Positions 38,301 through 49,569 of a DNA stretch of 64,000 bases are shown here, in pieces (the stretch's first letter is position 1; the number at the start of each line of letters is the position of its first letter). The notes beneath the pieces were generated by a model, which worked only from the letters and a program-made list of their open reading frames with translations, was not told the DNA's origin and made no database searches. The stretch lies in contig RWJK01001605.1 of NCBI GenBank assembly GCA_004335835.1, positions 124,001-188,000 of the forward strand. Direction: 5' to 3'. Origin of the DNA: Scenedesmus sp. ARA3. Taxonomy: Eukaryota; Chlorophyta; Chlorophyceae; Sphaeropleales; Scenedesmaceae. Both the position numbers and the translations under genes were made by a program.

Positions 38301-39110
38301 CGAGTGCAGCCTGCAGCATAAGCAGTACCAGCAGCACTAGTTTCAGCTCTGTTATCAAGAAGCAGTTCTCAGGCCATCACGCATGGCTTGAGGAACAATC
38401 CCAGCGGGTGCAGCAAGCATTGCGCTCCAGTAGGGCTGCATGCAGATGACCCAACGCCTGGCATGGAAGGCAAACAGCCTCACATGCTCACTGCTGCAGC
38501 ATCAACATGGGGCTTGTAGCATAGCTGCTGACATCAACACCTCACCCTCTGCTGGCTCCTCAGCTTCCTCTGTTTCCTGCAAGCTGCTGCCACTGCTGCC
38601 ATCACCGCTGCCGCTGCTGCCGCTGCTGCGGGCTCGCCGCCGGCCCCCTGTAGCTGCCCCTGCTGCAGCTGCTGCTGCTTCTGTGAGCTCAGTTGTCTGC
38701 TGCAGCAGGTCCTGCAAGGCTGCCGCGTCCTCTGCAGTGTCTGCTTGGTGCAGCGCCTGGCGCAGCAGCGCCTGCACCCGCCTGTGTATCAGCGCTGCGA
38801 TGTGCCTGTGCATCGGCCGCTGACCAGCTGCTGCTGGTCCTGCTTCGCCTGCGGCAGCGTCATCAGCCGCCAACTGCCGGCGCTGCTGCTGGTCTTGATG
38901 CTCCTGCTGTGCTTCAGTGTCTGCGCCTGGCTGCTGCTGCTGAGGCTGATGCGCTTGTGCAACGGCCTGCTGCGCCTGCTGCAGGGTCTGCTGCAGGAGG
39001 GCTGCTGCAGGAGGGAGCTGCTGCAGCGCTGGTGGTTGGGCTGCTTCTGGCTGCTCTGCTTCTGCATCTTCGTCGTGTTCCATGTCTTCTATTTGCCAGT
39101 CATTCACCAT
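35315..39110 (-). CDS. CRBN: Cereblon (CRL4 substrate receptor: LON-N plus CULT domain)
   Basis: Minus-strand exons 39110..38546, 37946..37869, 37639..37516, 37350..37179, 36906..36745, 36392..36142, 35899..35813 and 35582..35315 join in phase to 568 residues. Cereblon is the substrate receptor of a CUL4-DDB1 ubiquitin ligase. Residues 1-188 are acidic and very Gln/Ala-rich. The LON-N domain (about 190-330) shows GVVLFPGCQLPLLLS and ACTAEVRQMRR. The CULT domain has zinc cysteines CSGC (421-424) and CGTC (488-491), FVNSHGYVHE, and HSWFPGYAWTIAYC...GWRFTA. The three cage Trp are residues 477, 483 and 497. Human V388 is Ile485 here and human E377 is Ala474. The C-terminus adds a Gln run and a Gly-rich tail absent from animal cereblon. 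The start is the first ATG of the acidic exon (MVNDWQIED); an upstream in-frame ATG at 39296 is less likely. Confidence 0.94.
36441..36515 (-). pseudogene. Decayed partial copy of a cereblon exon start inside the upstream intron
   Basis: About 70 bp here repeat the 5' end of the real exon (36392 downward) together with its acceptor. Both read CAG|GT(G/C)GC(G/C)TCCTTCCAG, and later share matches such as GAGCTGTC and CACAACCTGCC. The copy has lost one base after TTCCAG and runs into a TAG after VASFQRAH, so it cannot be a functional exon. Confidence 0.75.
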
Positions 39111-39908
39111 GCCTTCGCTGTCCGTGTCTGCACAGCAAATCCGCCACCAGTTGCGACAGAGGTCAACGTCTAGTGTTGCCAATGCACAGATGCGACATGA
39201 TAATGAGGCCTGCACTGCCCTTTTGTTGTGCTTGGACAAGCCTTTGGTGCAGTTCAAGTGTTGCGCCTTTGCATTTGAAGAGGGGCACTTGCCCACATGT
39301 CTGCAGCCATGTGGGCTGTGCTTGCCAACTCACCCTGCCAGCCAACCTGCTCCTCCTGCTGCTGCTGGTCCCCAGCTCCTGCTGCTTCTGCAGCATGCCT
39401 GTCCATGTCGTGAGCTTGAAGAATCAAAGCTGTTCTCCAGTTGAGTGTACTGGTTGAACCATCTCCTCCACCTGAAGCTTCTGCTGAGAGAGGTTCACAC
39501 TCCCAGGAGGTGCCTGGTGTGTATGACTGGTATCGCAGACATGCTCACATGCGTTGCATTTGCGTTATTGCACAATAAGACCGTGTCGAGGGGTTGCTTT
39601 GTCCCCATTGCGATCCTCGAAACCTAGCTGGTGACAGGTCACTTTTACGTCCACAAGCTCAGCTCGTTCCCGTCGATCCCTGTACTCAATTGACATTATA
39701 TCAACTCAGCTTCTATTCAACGTGCACGGCAGGCCTTCTCCGGCTGCTGGCTAGCTCTACAAGTTCACAACACAACAAGAGGAACAACTGTTGTGCTGCA
39801 TGTAGGCTTTAGCGCGTAGGGACACCTGTTGTCAGGCACATATCGACCTACGCTGCTTCCTGACTTTGAGTTACAGCAGCAGCACTCGAGGGAAGCAGCT
39901 GCAGTGTG
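39111..39908. promoter_or_regulatory. Divergent intergenic region between cereblon and ATG101
   Basis: About 800 bp separate the two start codons, and both promoters must lie here. Open frames run a little beyond the chosen cereblon ATG, so some of this may be 5' leader. No specific element was recognised. Confidence 0.45.
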
Positions 39909-41815
39909 ATGTCCAACTGTGAAGTCTTCAACTTGTCAGCAATAGTAAGTGGATTGGGAGGCAGGGGGGCTCAATCTTTTGCTATATTCATCAAAGCTGA
40001 CCCACCTGTCAACAAGGCTACTAGCAGCAGCACTGCTAGTTCCTGGGCACCAGCAGCAGCAACACCAACCACAGCAAGTGGAGTCGCGGCAGCAAATGCT
40101 GCTCTGCCCCTGCTGTCTCCTACCAACCCACCAACCAACCCGTTAAAACCATTGACTTGTTCATGCAGGAAGTAGAGCTGCACCAAGTCAGGGAGGTGCT
40201 GCGATGTGAGTGCTGCTGCAGCACCTGCCTTGCCAGCGGAAGTTGTGCAGCTGGCAGCTGAAGTGACCAAGAGCGCAGCAGACTTCTGGTGTGCTTGTTC
40301 CTTTGCTGTTTCTGATGCTCTGGTGTGACCGCATGCTGCTGTCCGGCGCGGGCTTGCTCAGTGTCCTGTGCTTCTGCTGCACTGCTGCTGCAGGCGTGCT
40401 GCACACAATTCTGTTCAACCGCTCTGTAGGCCAGGTCAAGCCAGTAGATGTTGACTCAGAGCTGTTTGACATAACATACGTGAGTGTGCCTAACCGAAGC
40501 CAACAGCTGTTGTGCCGCTCTGGCGGTGTTGAGTTGTGTCGGTCGCAATGACACAGCTCAAAGATGCAGTCGGCACCTGAAGCACCTCGCCATGCAGTGC
40601 ACACAGAGCAGCAGCAAGCAGGTGCCGTCATGAAGCTCAAACATCCGGCACCAGTCTCGACCACCAGAAGCAACTGACAAGCCTTCGTTGCGAGTCAACT
40701 GCACATACTGGACCTGCTGCGTTATGGCGCAATTCGCCTGTTTGCAACCATTTCCAGCCTGTGAGCATCTCAAACACAGCAGAAGCACGGCGTGCTCTGC
40801 CTGCTACTCACATCCACATACGCCCTGCTGCTGCCAGGTGCATTGCGGCGATCCCTCAGTGGAGTCCCGGCTGGAGTCCAAGATCAATGAAGCCTGCGGC
40901 TTTTTTGAGAAGAAGCCCCAAGAAGTAGCACAGGTGGGTGGACGCATACTGTGGCCCAACGGGGGGATGAAGGGAGGGTGGCAAGGCTGCTGGCAGGTGC
41001 TAGCAACGTGTTGTATGGCGTATTTTGTGCTCACTGTGTGCACCTGCAGCTCTGCACCTACACCACCGCTATGCTCAACAACCTGCATGGTTGTCCAGAA
41101 GAAACCAAACAGCCTGACCAGTTGATATTGACTGTTGTCGCTGTGTGGGGGCTGCTGCTGCAGCTGTGCCTGGCCTTCTTTGAGCCGCGGCGGCGGCAAG
41201 TGGGCTGGTTCGGCAAGCAGGACGAGCGGCTGTACTGGGAGAAGTGGTGAGCAGCAGCAGCAGCAGCAGCTACCAAGCAGGCAACAGCCAGCAGCAGCAG
41301 CAGCAGCAGTAAAAGCAGCAGCGACAGCAATACCAGCAGCTGGCAGGCTGCTAAGTGCATACCATCGTGCTGATTGAGGCCATGTGCCCATGCTGCTGAG
41401 CTGCATTGCTGGCTGGACGCGTCGCTTACACTGTTGGCTGCTGCTGAGGCATGATTGCGTACCTGCTCAACCAATTGACTGCATGCTGCTGTGTGCAGGG
41501 TGATTAGCCTGTGCATCGTGCAGTCTGATGTGTTCACACAGGACCACCACTCGCTGGCATACACAAATGGTGCGCGCCACAGCAGGGTCAGTTCTCCTGT
41601 CATGCCACAGCAGTCACCATTCTGTGTGCATGCCTGCCGATGAACTGTCCGCTGCCTGGTGGAAATGTGCAGCCGAACACACTTGTTGGTTGGATGCAGC
41701 AGAGACATTGTTATAACAGCCTTATGCAGGATACGCAGGTGTTCTCACTTCATTCCAGCGCCTCTGCTATCAGGTTCCCCTGAATCCTGAACCCTTACAT
41801 CAAGTATTCTGCTTC

Positions 41816-41868
<53 letters not shown>

Positions 41869-42102
41869 ACTGCAGCGCGCAGCGTGCGTCAGGCGCAGCG
41901 GCAGGCGCAGCTGGAGGGCCTGCTCACTGAGGTGATCAGCCGCGTGAATGAGAAGCGCGGCCACATCCCGCCCGTGGTGTCCAGCTCACCCTGCAGCTTC
42001 CCCTGGGACGTGAGCATCTGCGGAGGCAGCAGGCTGCTGTTTGGGCTGGGCACGGTCAAGCGCATGCTGCTGCAGAGCAGCCCGCCCGCAGTGCTGGGCT
42101 GA
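39909..42102 (+). CDS. ATG101: Autophagy-related protein 101 (HORMA-domain subunit of the ATG1 complex)
   Basis: Exons 39909..39944, 40169..40205, 40394..40479, 40838..40933, 41164..41246, 41499..41569 and 41876..42102 join in phase to 211 residues, close to the usual 218 or so. ATG101 pairs with ATG13 through HORMA domains in the ATG1/ULK1 initiation complex. Diagnostic segments in order are MSNCEVFNLSA, VREVLRCVLHTILFNRSVG, DVDSELFDITY, VGWFGKQDERLYWEKW (WF-finger region and following helix) and VNEKRGHIPPV near the end. Exon 6 (VISLCIVQ...) is the most divergent and rests mainly on phase matching. The gene ends with GLGTVKRMLLQSSPPAVLG, matching the family C-terminus. A TGTAA motif at 42270-42274 may be the polyadenylation signal. 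The last acceptor follows a (CTG)17 tract. Confidence 0.94.
41817..41868. repeat. (CTG)17 microsatellite at an intron 3' end
   Basis: A 52-nt uninterrupted CTG run ends seven bases before the acceptor of the last ATG101 exon (CACTGCAG ending at 41875). It takes the place of the pyrimidine tract. Confidence 0.95.
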
Positions 42103-43204
42103 GGGCTGCTGCGCAGGCTGCGGCAGCGTGCGTGTGTGATTTGACCGGTGTGTGGCGGCAGCAGGCTGCTGTTTGGGCTGGGCGCAGTCAAGCGCATGCT
42201 GCTGCAGAGCAGCCCGCCGGCAGTGCTGGGCTGAGCGCGGCGACGCGGGCGAAATGAAGGTAGCAAGTGTGTAATACGGCAGCGGGCGGGTGTGTGTGCG
42301 TTTGCTGTCGCTGCAGGGCGCAGCTGTGTAGGGCCTGTTGGTGTATGCTGTGCATAGCATTGTGCTGTAGGCAACACGGCCACTTGGCGTGCTGGGCTGA
42401 TTATGCTGTATGGCGGCCTGCAAAGGTGCTGTGCACGCACCTGGAGGCTTGTCTGCGTTTGTATGTCTTAGTTCAGGGTAGCAGCTGGCGGGCTGTGTTG
42501 CGGGAGTGCAGCATGTTGTACATTAGTGTGACATTTTAACTCGTTGCCTGTAGCTGGTGTGCTTGCCGTTTGTTGCAAGGACCGGGTCGTGAACTGTTTC
42601 CACCAGCGGTTGGCTGGTGCTGTACACTACAAGGAACTCAACCATCATCATCATCATCATCAAGGAACTCAACCAAATGGTTCTTATCGAAGGATGGTGT
42701 ACTCGAACACAGAGTTTTGTCTGTGCATGGTAGCTATCATGAACCAGATATCAGGATGGCCTGATGTGCTGCAGCATGGCTGGTGCCGCTCTTTTGTTCC
42801 ATGTTCAAGTGCTGCATGGGCGATGTCTCGCGACACTGCTGATCTAGTGTGTGTTAGCGTTGTGTAACACAACAAACGTAAAAACGTGAATGCTGCTGTA
42901 GCTACGTGTATACAGCGTTGAAGGCGGCTGCTGATGCGTTGCAGGTTGTCTCCTGCTGCATCATGTATGATGCGGTGACGCTTCTCATAGACTGCAAGCA
43001 GTCCCTACATGTCGAGCGTGTGACACCAAAGCAGCCCCAATCGAGTTGGAACTGACAAGGGTGCTCACAGAGACGGCGTCACGACCCATCATGGGTGTGA
43101 TGCCATGTTGTCAGAAAGCGCATGCGCAACCAAAACCTGTGCTGACACGGTCAAGCCCGCGCGCGTGCTATAGTACTACCTACATTAGTAATGACCGTCA
43201 CAAA
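42103..43204. other. Convergent intergenic region with a duplicated ATG101 3' end
   Basis: It lies between the 3' ends of ATG101 (+) and the MYND gene (-). It holds the duplicated ATG101 terminus (described separately) and an (ATC)n stretch at about 42642-42661 flanked by two copies of AAGGAACTCAACCA. No independent gene was seen. Confidence 0.55.
42157..42235 (+). repeat. Second copy of the ATG101 coding 3' end
   Basis: This 79-bp segment repeats 42025-42103 at an offset of exactly 132 bp with only a few substitutions. It includes the sequence encoding LLFGLG.VKRMLLQSSPPAVLG and the stop codon. It lies downstream of the functional stop, so it should be 3' UTR. Confidence 0.9.
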
Positions 43205-43493
43205 CTACTCTTTCTGCTGGCGTGCCGCGGCGATGCGCTTGCACACCGGTGCGTGCTGCTGCTTCCAGCACTGCTGCTGGCAGGACTTGCTGCAGAAGCG
43301 TGCAGTGGCGCAGCCAGAGCACCTGCTAGCCTTGTGGGACACCAGCTCAAGCTCACTCCACTCCTGCACGTTGCTGCAGGCAGGGTTGCAGCACCAGTAG
43401 GGCACAGGCAGCTGCAGGCAGATGGTGCGCCCAAACTGCTGCAGGGCCTGCACCAGCTGCTCAGCCTGCTGGCCTTGGACCCACTGCTGCTGC

Positions 43494-43526
<33 letters not shown>

Positions 43527-43552
43527 CTGTTGTTCTGCTGCGGTTGTTCCTC

Positions 43553-43598
<46 letters not shown>

Positions 43599-44174
43599 GC
43601 CTGCTGCTGTGGCAGGCCTGGGTACGAATGCAACCGCCCTAGCAGTGCCTTGCCCTGCTGCTGCAGCTTTGCCAATGCCTTTGCAGCAGCGGTTGTTTCA
43701 CCTGGCAGCTGTACGGCTGCAGCAGTCAAGCTGGCAATGCACAACTGAACTGTGGACTTCACTGCTGCAGCCATGGTCTCCTGCTGCTTGCTGGCCAATG
43801 CTGCAAGGTGTGCTGCTTCTGCTGCTACCTCTTGGCTGTGCATCTGCTGCTCAGCTGCGGAGGCCTGCTGTTCTGCAGCGCGACGCTGCAGCAGCATTGC
43901 AGAGCTAGAGAGCTGTGACAGCCAACGACCCTGCAGCAGCAGCTGCTGCGAGACTTCAACATGTGACCAGGCCTTTAACAACTCAAAGCATAGCTCCTGG
44001 ATGCCCCAGAGGTGCAAACTGGCCTTGGGGTCAATGTCAGAAGAGCAGCTGCTGCCATCACTGTTGCTGCTGCTGCTGCTGCTGCTGCCAGCAATTTGCT
44101 GGCTGGTAGCCTTCACGCACGTCACCAGCAACGAGAACAGCTGCTTGTCTGCATGGCCGCACACAGCGTGCCTA

Positions 44175-44238
<64 letters not shown>

Positions 44239-46795
44239 GGTTGCAGCTCACAACGCTGCATGTTGCCTTGACAAACTTGACAATCCTGCTAGAGCTGCCC
44301 TGCACAGCATGCTGCGCCTGCAGCGTAACGCGCAGCGCTGCCTCCAAGCTCTGGCACACCTGCTGCGGGTGGCTGCTGTATGCTTCGTGCAGCGTGGTGG
44401 CAGCAGCACCTACAAGCAACCATCCCACCGCACAGAGCTCTAACAAGGCAGTATACATCACAGGGCATAGTGCAGTGACAGCAAAATGCACGCATGCACT
44501 GCATGGCATGCATGGGTGCAGAAGGCGCGTCACAGCTGCTGTACTCGCTTCCTGCCATACTGCAAGCTCAACACGCTGCAGGCCACACAATCACAGGTCG
44601 GGCCTGTACAGGTGCCCTGGGTACCCTGGTCAAAGAACGGCTATTGCAGAGAAGGTGAATTCAACAACGCAAAGCCACACAGACACCGTGCTGTTGTCAC
44701 CTACCTGTGTCAAGCAGCACATGCAGAGCCTCTGCCAACTCAATAAGCCACGGCGCCTGGCCAGCTGGCACCTGCTGCACTGCCCCGCTGGCGCCACTGC
44801 TGGCTGCTGCAGCATCAGTGCCCGGCTGCCCTCCTGACAGCATTTGCAGCCAATCCACATCACCTGCTTCGGCTGCTGTTTGCATGGCGGCTTTTGCAGT
44901 CGCTGAGCTCGCTGGCAGCAGCTGCGTGAGGAATGGCTGCAGCAGCACAGCTGCTGTTGCCTCACGCGCTGGACTGCTGAGTGATGTGAGGAACCTACTC
45001 ACAAGGGATGCAATGTACTCCAGCCCAATGCTGCCCATGTCAGCGAGCAGCAGCAGCAGGGCCTGCGACAGCGTCAGCATCGCTGCCTCTTCCAGCGCGC
45101 TACAGCTGCTGCTGCCGCCGCTTGCAGTTGGTGAGGAGGGTGACAGCACATTCGTGCTGCTGCTGCTGCCGTCAACTGCACGAGCCGCTGCTGCTGCTGC
45201 TGCTGCTGCTGCATTCATATGATGCCTCAGCGCCACCATTGCTGCAGCAATGCCTGTCACTGATGCTGACGCGTGCTTCCGCACCTCGCTGTGCGCCAGC
45301 CACTCAACGCCCAGCTCCTGCAGCAGCAGCCTGTGGTGCTGCTCCGGCAGCGCCTTATGCCCGCTGCTCCGCGCTGCTACATTCTCCTGCACTGCCGTGC
45401 AGTATAGAGCCAGGTTTACCAGCAGCAGGCGGTACATAGCATTGCTAGCTGCACCATCCGCCAGCTTTGGGAACTCCCGGTTGTGCTTGAACCCACTTGC
45501 CAGCGGGTTAACCAGGCATTCCATCATACTCAATACTTGACCGGCTGCGATGGTCAATGCGACCCTGGCGTACTGCTCTGCAGTGCTGCATGTCCTGCTG
45601 CTGCTGCTGCTGCCGCTGGCATCGTCACAGCGCAGCACTGCCCAAGCAAGCTGCACACACAGCTGCATGTGGGACGCGAGCGGGCCAGTCAGCAGCTCGT
45701 CTCCACAGCAGTCAGCTAGCGCTGGGAACGTGCTAAGATAGCTGTCAATCCTGATACAGGCTGCTGCGTCTGCCTGGGCTGCAGTGAGGCTGCCTGCAGC
45801 CTGCCGTTGCTTCTTGGCTGCCTGCTTCTTTGCCCCTGGCTGCTGCTGCTGCTGCTGTTGTCGCTGCTGCCTGGTGTGCTGCAGCAGCAGCTGCTGCTCT
45901 AGCCAGGTCGTGTCACGCTCACATGCAGCTAAGGATGTTTGCAGGAAGTCTGCAAGCGGCGCAGGAGAGAGTCACAAGCAAAAGCGTAGGAGAACAGAAC
46001 AGAGACAAAATTGCACACCAAACACAATCAGCTGATATTCTCTTGTGGCTGATGCTTGCAGCATATACTGCTGCATGAACCAGGGCAGTATTGCTTTGTT
46101 TTGATGGAAATGGGCCAGCAACTAAGCAGGCTATGCTACGTGTGAGTCTGCTGCATACCGGTTTCTTGAAGCTGCTGCAGCACTGACTGCTTCATTGCTG
46201 CTGCTTTCGCTGGTGCCAGATCACGTGTGCAACTTTTCCAGGCGCCAGCAAAAGTCGGCAGCAGCATCTGCTGCTGCATGAACGCCCTGAGCAGCCTGCG
46301 CTTGCTCTTTTCCTTGCTGGTGGCCTTCAGCATCAGCTGCAGTGCCCTGCCAGTTGCCTGCACCAGCAGCTTGAACATGCCATGCTGGCATACCAGCTCC
46401 TGCAAGTCAGCGCAGGAGCATAAGGCAGCAGCAATCTGATGGATCTGCGAAAACTGCGTAGTCCCTTAGCCATCCCCACCTTACAGTGAGCTGTTACTGG
46501 GCACCGCACGCAGGACCCGCGACTTGCTGTCACTGTGGATGCAGCATTGCAGGCGCAACTACGGTTTACCTACCTCCAAGATGGCTTGCTTGCTTCTCCC
46601 GTTTGAGGTGGTGTCTGAGCCAAGCGATATCTCTGCTTCTTTGAAGAAGCTATTCACCACATCGACTGCCGACGCACGCTCGTCCAGATATGCCAGGTCC
46701 GGTGCTGTGGTGAGTGGCTGCAGCAGCTTGACCAAGCCAGCTGACTCTTTGCCAATTGTTTCTTGCAATCCGCTAGTTCTTTGTTGCATTTCCAT
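43205..46795 (-). CDS. MYND-type zinc-finger protein, Gln/Ser-rich
   Basis: Minus-strand exons 46795..46574, 46399..46159, 45949..44705 and 44439..43205 join in phase to about 980 residues. The C-terminal 60 residues form a MYND finger with Cys/His spacing C920-x3-C924, C943-x2-C946, C952-x3-C956 and a final H965-x3-C969. MYND fingers are protein-interaction modules found in transcription and chromatin regulators. The rest is mostly helical and non-catalytic: no SET domain is visible. It is broken by low-complexity tracts, with poly-Ser around 44175-44239 and long poly-Gln at 43490-43600, just before the finger. The last exon may instead start at 44409; both acceptors (TTAG and GTAG) keep the frame, giving a 10-residue difference. 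Large Gln-rich MYND proteins of unknown role are common in Chlorophyceae. The start is the first ATG (MEMQQRTSG); the internal Met two codons later is equally possible. Confidence 0.82.
43490..43600. repeat. CTG/CAG tracts encoding poly-Gln in the MYND protein
   Basis: Two long CTG runs (minus-strand CAG) separated by a short unrelated segment encode runs of 9 to 15 Gln. A comparable GCT/AGC tract at 44175-44239 encodes poly-Ser in the same exon. Confidence 0.9.
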
Positions 46796-47430
46796 GGCAC
46801 TGACGCTAGCGCTGCTCCTGCTGCCAGGGCTGCTGCTGCTGTTGCTACAGTCGCTGCTGTTGCTGTTCGTGCAGCAGCAGCTGCTGCTGGTCCCGATCCC
46901 CGTTTTAGTGTGGTGTGATGTTTCTACAAGTGTTGCCTGGCTGTGCTGGGCATCACGTGCCAGGAACTGGCACTCAAATCAACCGCCAAAGTGCTCGGCG
47001 CACAGTGAAGGCAACCAGGTGCTGTACTGCCTGCGGGCAATGACGCTCGGTTTAAGCTGAGATGTAATCATTTAGCGTACGATAGGCAACAGGACAATGC
47101 TGCGAGGGAAGAAGAACAAGCCATGCACGAGCGCGGGCGGGGGAGCGTAACGCGGCACCACTCCAGCTAACGGGTCGAAGGCCACGGCGAAGCTGCAGCC
47201 ATAAACATATGAGTGTATATTTCAAATTACAAGCTGCCTGGTTTCGTCACAGTCAGACTGAGCCTGTCCTGTTACACTGTTCAACCGTCATTGAACTTCA
47301 GGGGTGTGCCGTTACAGATTTCACTTTTAGTTGTTTCAGTAATTTCACTGGAATTTCATTTCAAATATCAATCGATCTGGGCTCCACTGCGCGAAGTGAA
47401 ATGACAGCGAAATGGGCTTTTGGAGAGCGA
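46796..47430. other. Intergenic up to the assembly gap
   Basis: The promoter side of the MYND gene is followed by an AT-richer stretch. No gene was recognised. The 47.2-47.4 kb part may belong to the retroelement on the other side of the gap, but this cannot be judged. Confidence 0.4.
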
Positions 47431-47480
47431 NNNNNNNNNNNNNNNNNNNNNNNNNNNNNNNNNNNNNNNNNNNNNNNNNN
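47431..47480. other. Assembly gap (50 Ns)
   Basis: Exactly 50 undetermined bases. It interrupts the downstream part of the reverse-transcriptase reading frame, so the true distance across the gap is unknown. Confidence 1.
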
Positions 47481-48776
47481 TGCTGACACGCGTACGCGGT
47501 GTGACGGCTTGCGCAGCCGGTGCATTGTCACCTGCAGGTTATGGCAAAACGTTCTGCCTGCATATACCACTCGACTCACCCACATCAAAAACCCCAGCAG
47601 CTTTTCAAGCTGCTTGCGCGTCACAAACTTAGAAGCTAGACACTGTTGGCAGACGTCACGCAATTTTGCCAACTTCACTGGGCACAAGCCCACAGTCATA
47701 GAGACAGAATCAATCTCTAGACCCAGAGACACTTTGACATGAGCAGGCGGCTCAGTTTTGCCTGGTCCTTGGCTGAGTTTGAAGCCAAGACCTTCCAATC
47801 TAAGGCACGAGCCACGCCACGCCTCATCACACACTTCCTGTACTGGACTGACGATTGTGAAATCATCCATAACCGCTGTCACAGAAGCATCAAACTCCGT
47901 CATCAGGCGACGCTGCAGCGCCGCCGAGAAACGGCCAGCCACCTCAGGGGCCATCCTGTGCCCAAACTGCAGGCGGCTGTCCACAATTAGCTGCCCATCA
48001 GCATCCCTGTAACACTGCAGCGGCCAACATGCCGGGTTCACAGGGAAGTTGCGATAGTACTCCTGAATGTCAATGCCCGCCATCCAACACGACGGGGTCA
48101 CAGCCTGCAGAATGCTGTCAATCGACGCCCATGGCAGATACAGGTACGACTGTGCATCATTGAGAGACGCACCACGAGGATATGAACAATCGTGTATTAT
48201 GCGTACACCTCCATTCTTCTTGGGCACCGCTCCCAAGGGATGCACCCATTGTGACGTAAACCACTCTGGGGCAGTTGTGATCAAGCCACGTTGATGCTCC
48301 GAAGCAAACACTGCACCACATGCGTCTGCACATTCATTGAAAGACGCATAATTTTGAGCCACACACGGCTTCGGCACATTCTGCGGGTGAACAATTGAGA
48401 CACCTTCGGTCAAAACCGCAGACAAGAAGGGCCAATCATGGTCCCCACCCAATATAGGCTGCCACACGTGGACTGACAATGGCCACCGGCTTCGCATTTG
48501 GTCCACAAGTTGTTGCTGATGTGGCAGCAACCTGCGCCACCAACCAGACATGTTGACCGCACTGGTCACACAGGCAGGGTCTGTGACACGCTTCACAGAT
48601 GCATCGCAATCTGGCAAGCCCCAGCCTGCCCAATTGATGTCCCAGATTTTGTGCACGGGCTGCACGCCCCACAACGCCTGCACAAAGGTGGTGGCTACTC
48701 CATCATCCTTGCAAACGCGCATGCACAAACGTTGCTCCCGTACAATCAAACAGCTGGCATTCAAGCCAAGCTGCAT
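47481..48776 (-). mobile_element. DIRS-like retrotransposon reverse-transcriptase fragment
   Basis: One minus-strand frame is open from 48776 down to the gap (about 430 residues). It carries reverse-transcriptase hallmarks: GVRIIHDCSYP (fingers), GIDIQEYYRNFPV (motif A Asp), LQFGHRMAPEVAGRF (motif B), VTAVMDDFTIV (motif C, the catalytic Asp pair), LGLEIDSVSMTVG, then LEKLLGFLMWVSRVVYAGRTF before the expected RNase H. The last block and overall spacing resemble DIRS/PAT-type tyrosine-recombinase elements known from Chlamydomonas and Volvox, rather than Ty1 or Ty3 elements. The frame has no stop or frameshift, so the copy is young or conserved. The RNase H and recombinase regions would lie in or past the gap. 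No terminal repeats were recognised. An upstream TAG about 12 codons before the Met suggests the frame starts here or is entered by frameshift. Confidence 0.78.
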
Positions 48777-49569
48777 CTGCTTTAATAGAGCGATATCACA
48801 CTACCATGCACTTGAACCCTGATGACAACAGCCTAGTGAAACTAACACCTGTCAGTCCTCATGATCCCTGCAGCACAAAACGTGCTTACCAGATGTCCAC
48901 GTACGCTGCTGCAACAGTGCACTTGCTTCCTGCCGGTGCCTGGAACTGCCAGCTGGCAGTGACTCACTGATGTGGTACACCACGCTGATGCTGCTGGTTA
49001 CGTGCAGTTTACGCAGGTCAAAATGCTTTAAACACCAACTGTTGCTGGTTTTCAGCGAGTGCTGTTGCTGGGCGCCTTCCTGCCATGCAAGCACCAAGCC
49101 TGAAGAGAGTTGCCGGTGCCAGAAGCAGGTGCTCCGTGCGTTGCCACTGTGAAAAAAACTAAGCTTATAAATGTTAAAGTTGGACGGTGAGCTTTCAGCG
49201 TTGAACCTCTTCGGTCTACGCCCCTCGCGTGCCAGCATGAAGATGCGCATCAGCCTCAAGACACAAGCATTGCTGCATATGAGTGCGTATTACAACTATG
49301 TTTTGCAATCAATCAATACAGTCCATAGGAAGGGAGTATTTTATTCCTATTGCCACCACACCAACCCTAGTGATACTGGAAGATGCCGTCACAATGCTGT
49401 CGTCGATTCCTTGCGATATCAGTGCACATTTTTGCTTGAAATCGTCTCGCTGGCGTCTGTTCCAGGTTCAAAGTCGACCAGCCGCTTGACTAATCAGTAC
49501 AAGCAGCGTGTTTGCTCCAGTACAGCAGAAGTCAGCTGCAGGCGCATCTCGACACGCAGCGCCGACACC
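48777..49569. other. Intergenic; retroelement flank and transporter promoter
   Basis: About 800 bp with only short ORFs. The left part may be the retroelement leader; the right part should hold the promoter and 5' UTR of the phosphate transporter. No direct repeats were identified. Confidence 0.45.

Noticed and set aside
43205..45222. Long plus-strand Leu/Cys- and Ala-rich ORFs opposite the MYND gene
   Set aside because: They are antisense readings of CAG/AGC repeats; the minus strand carries the MYND finger and phase-matched introns.
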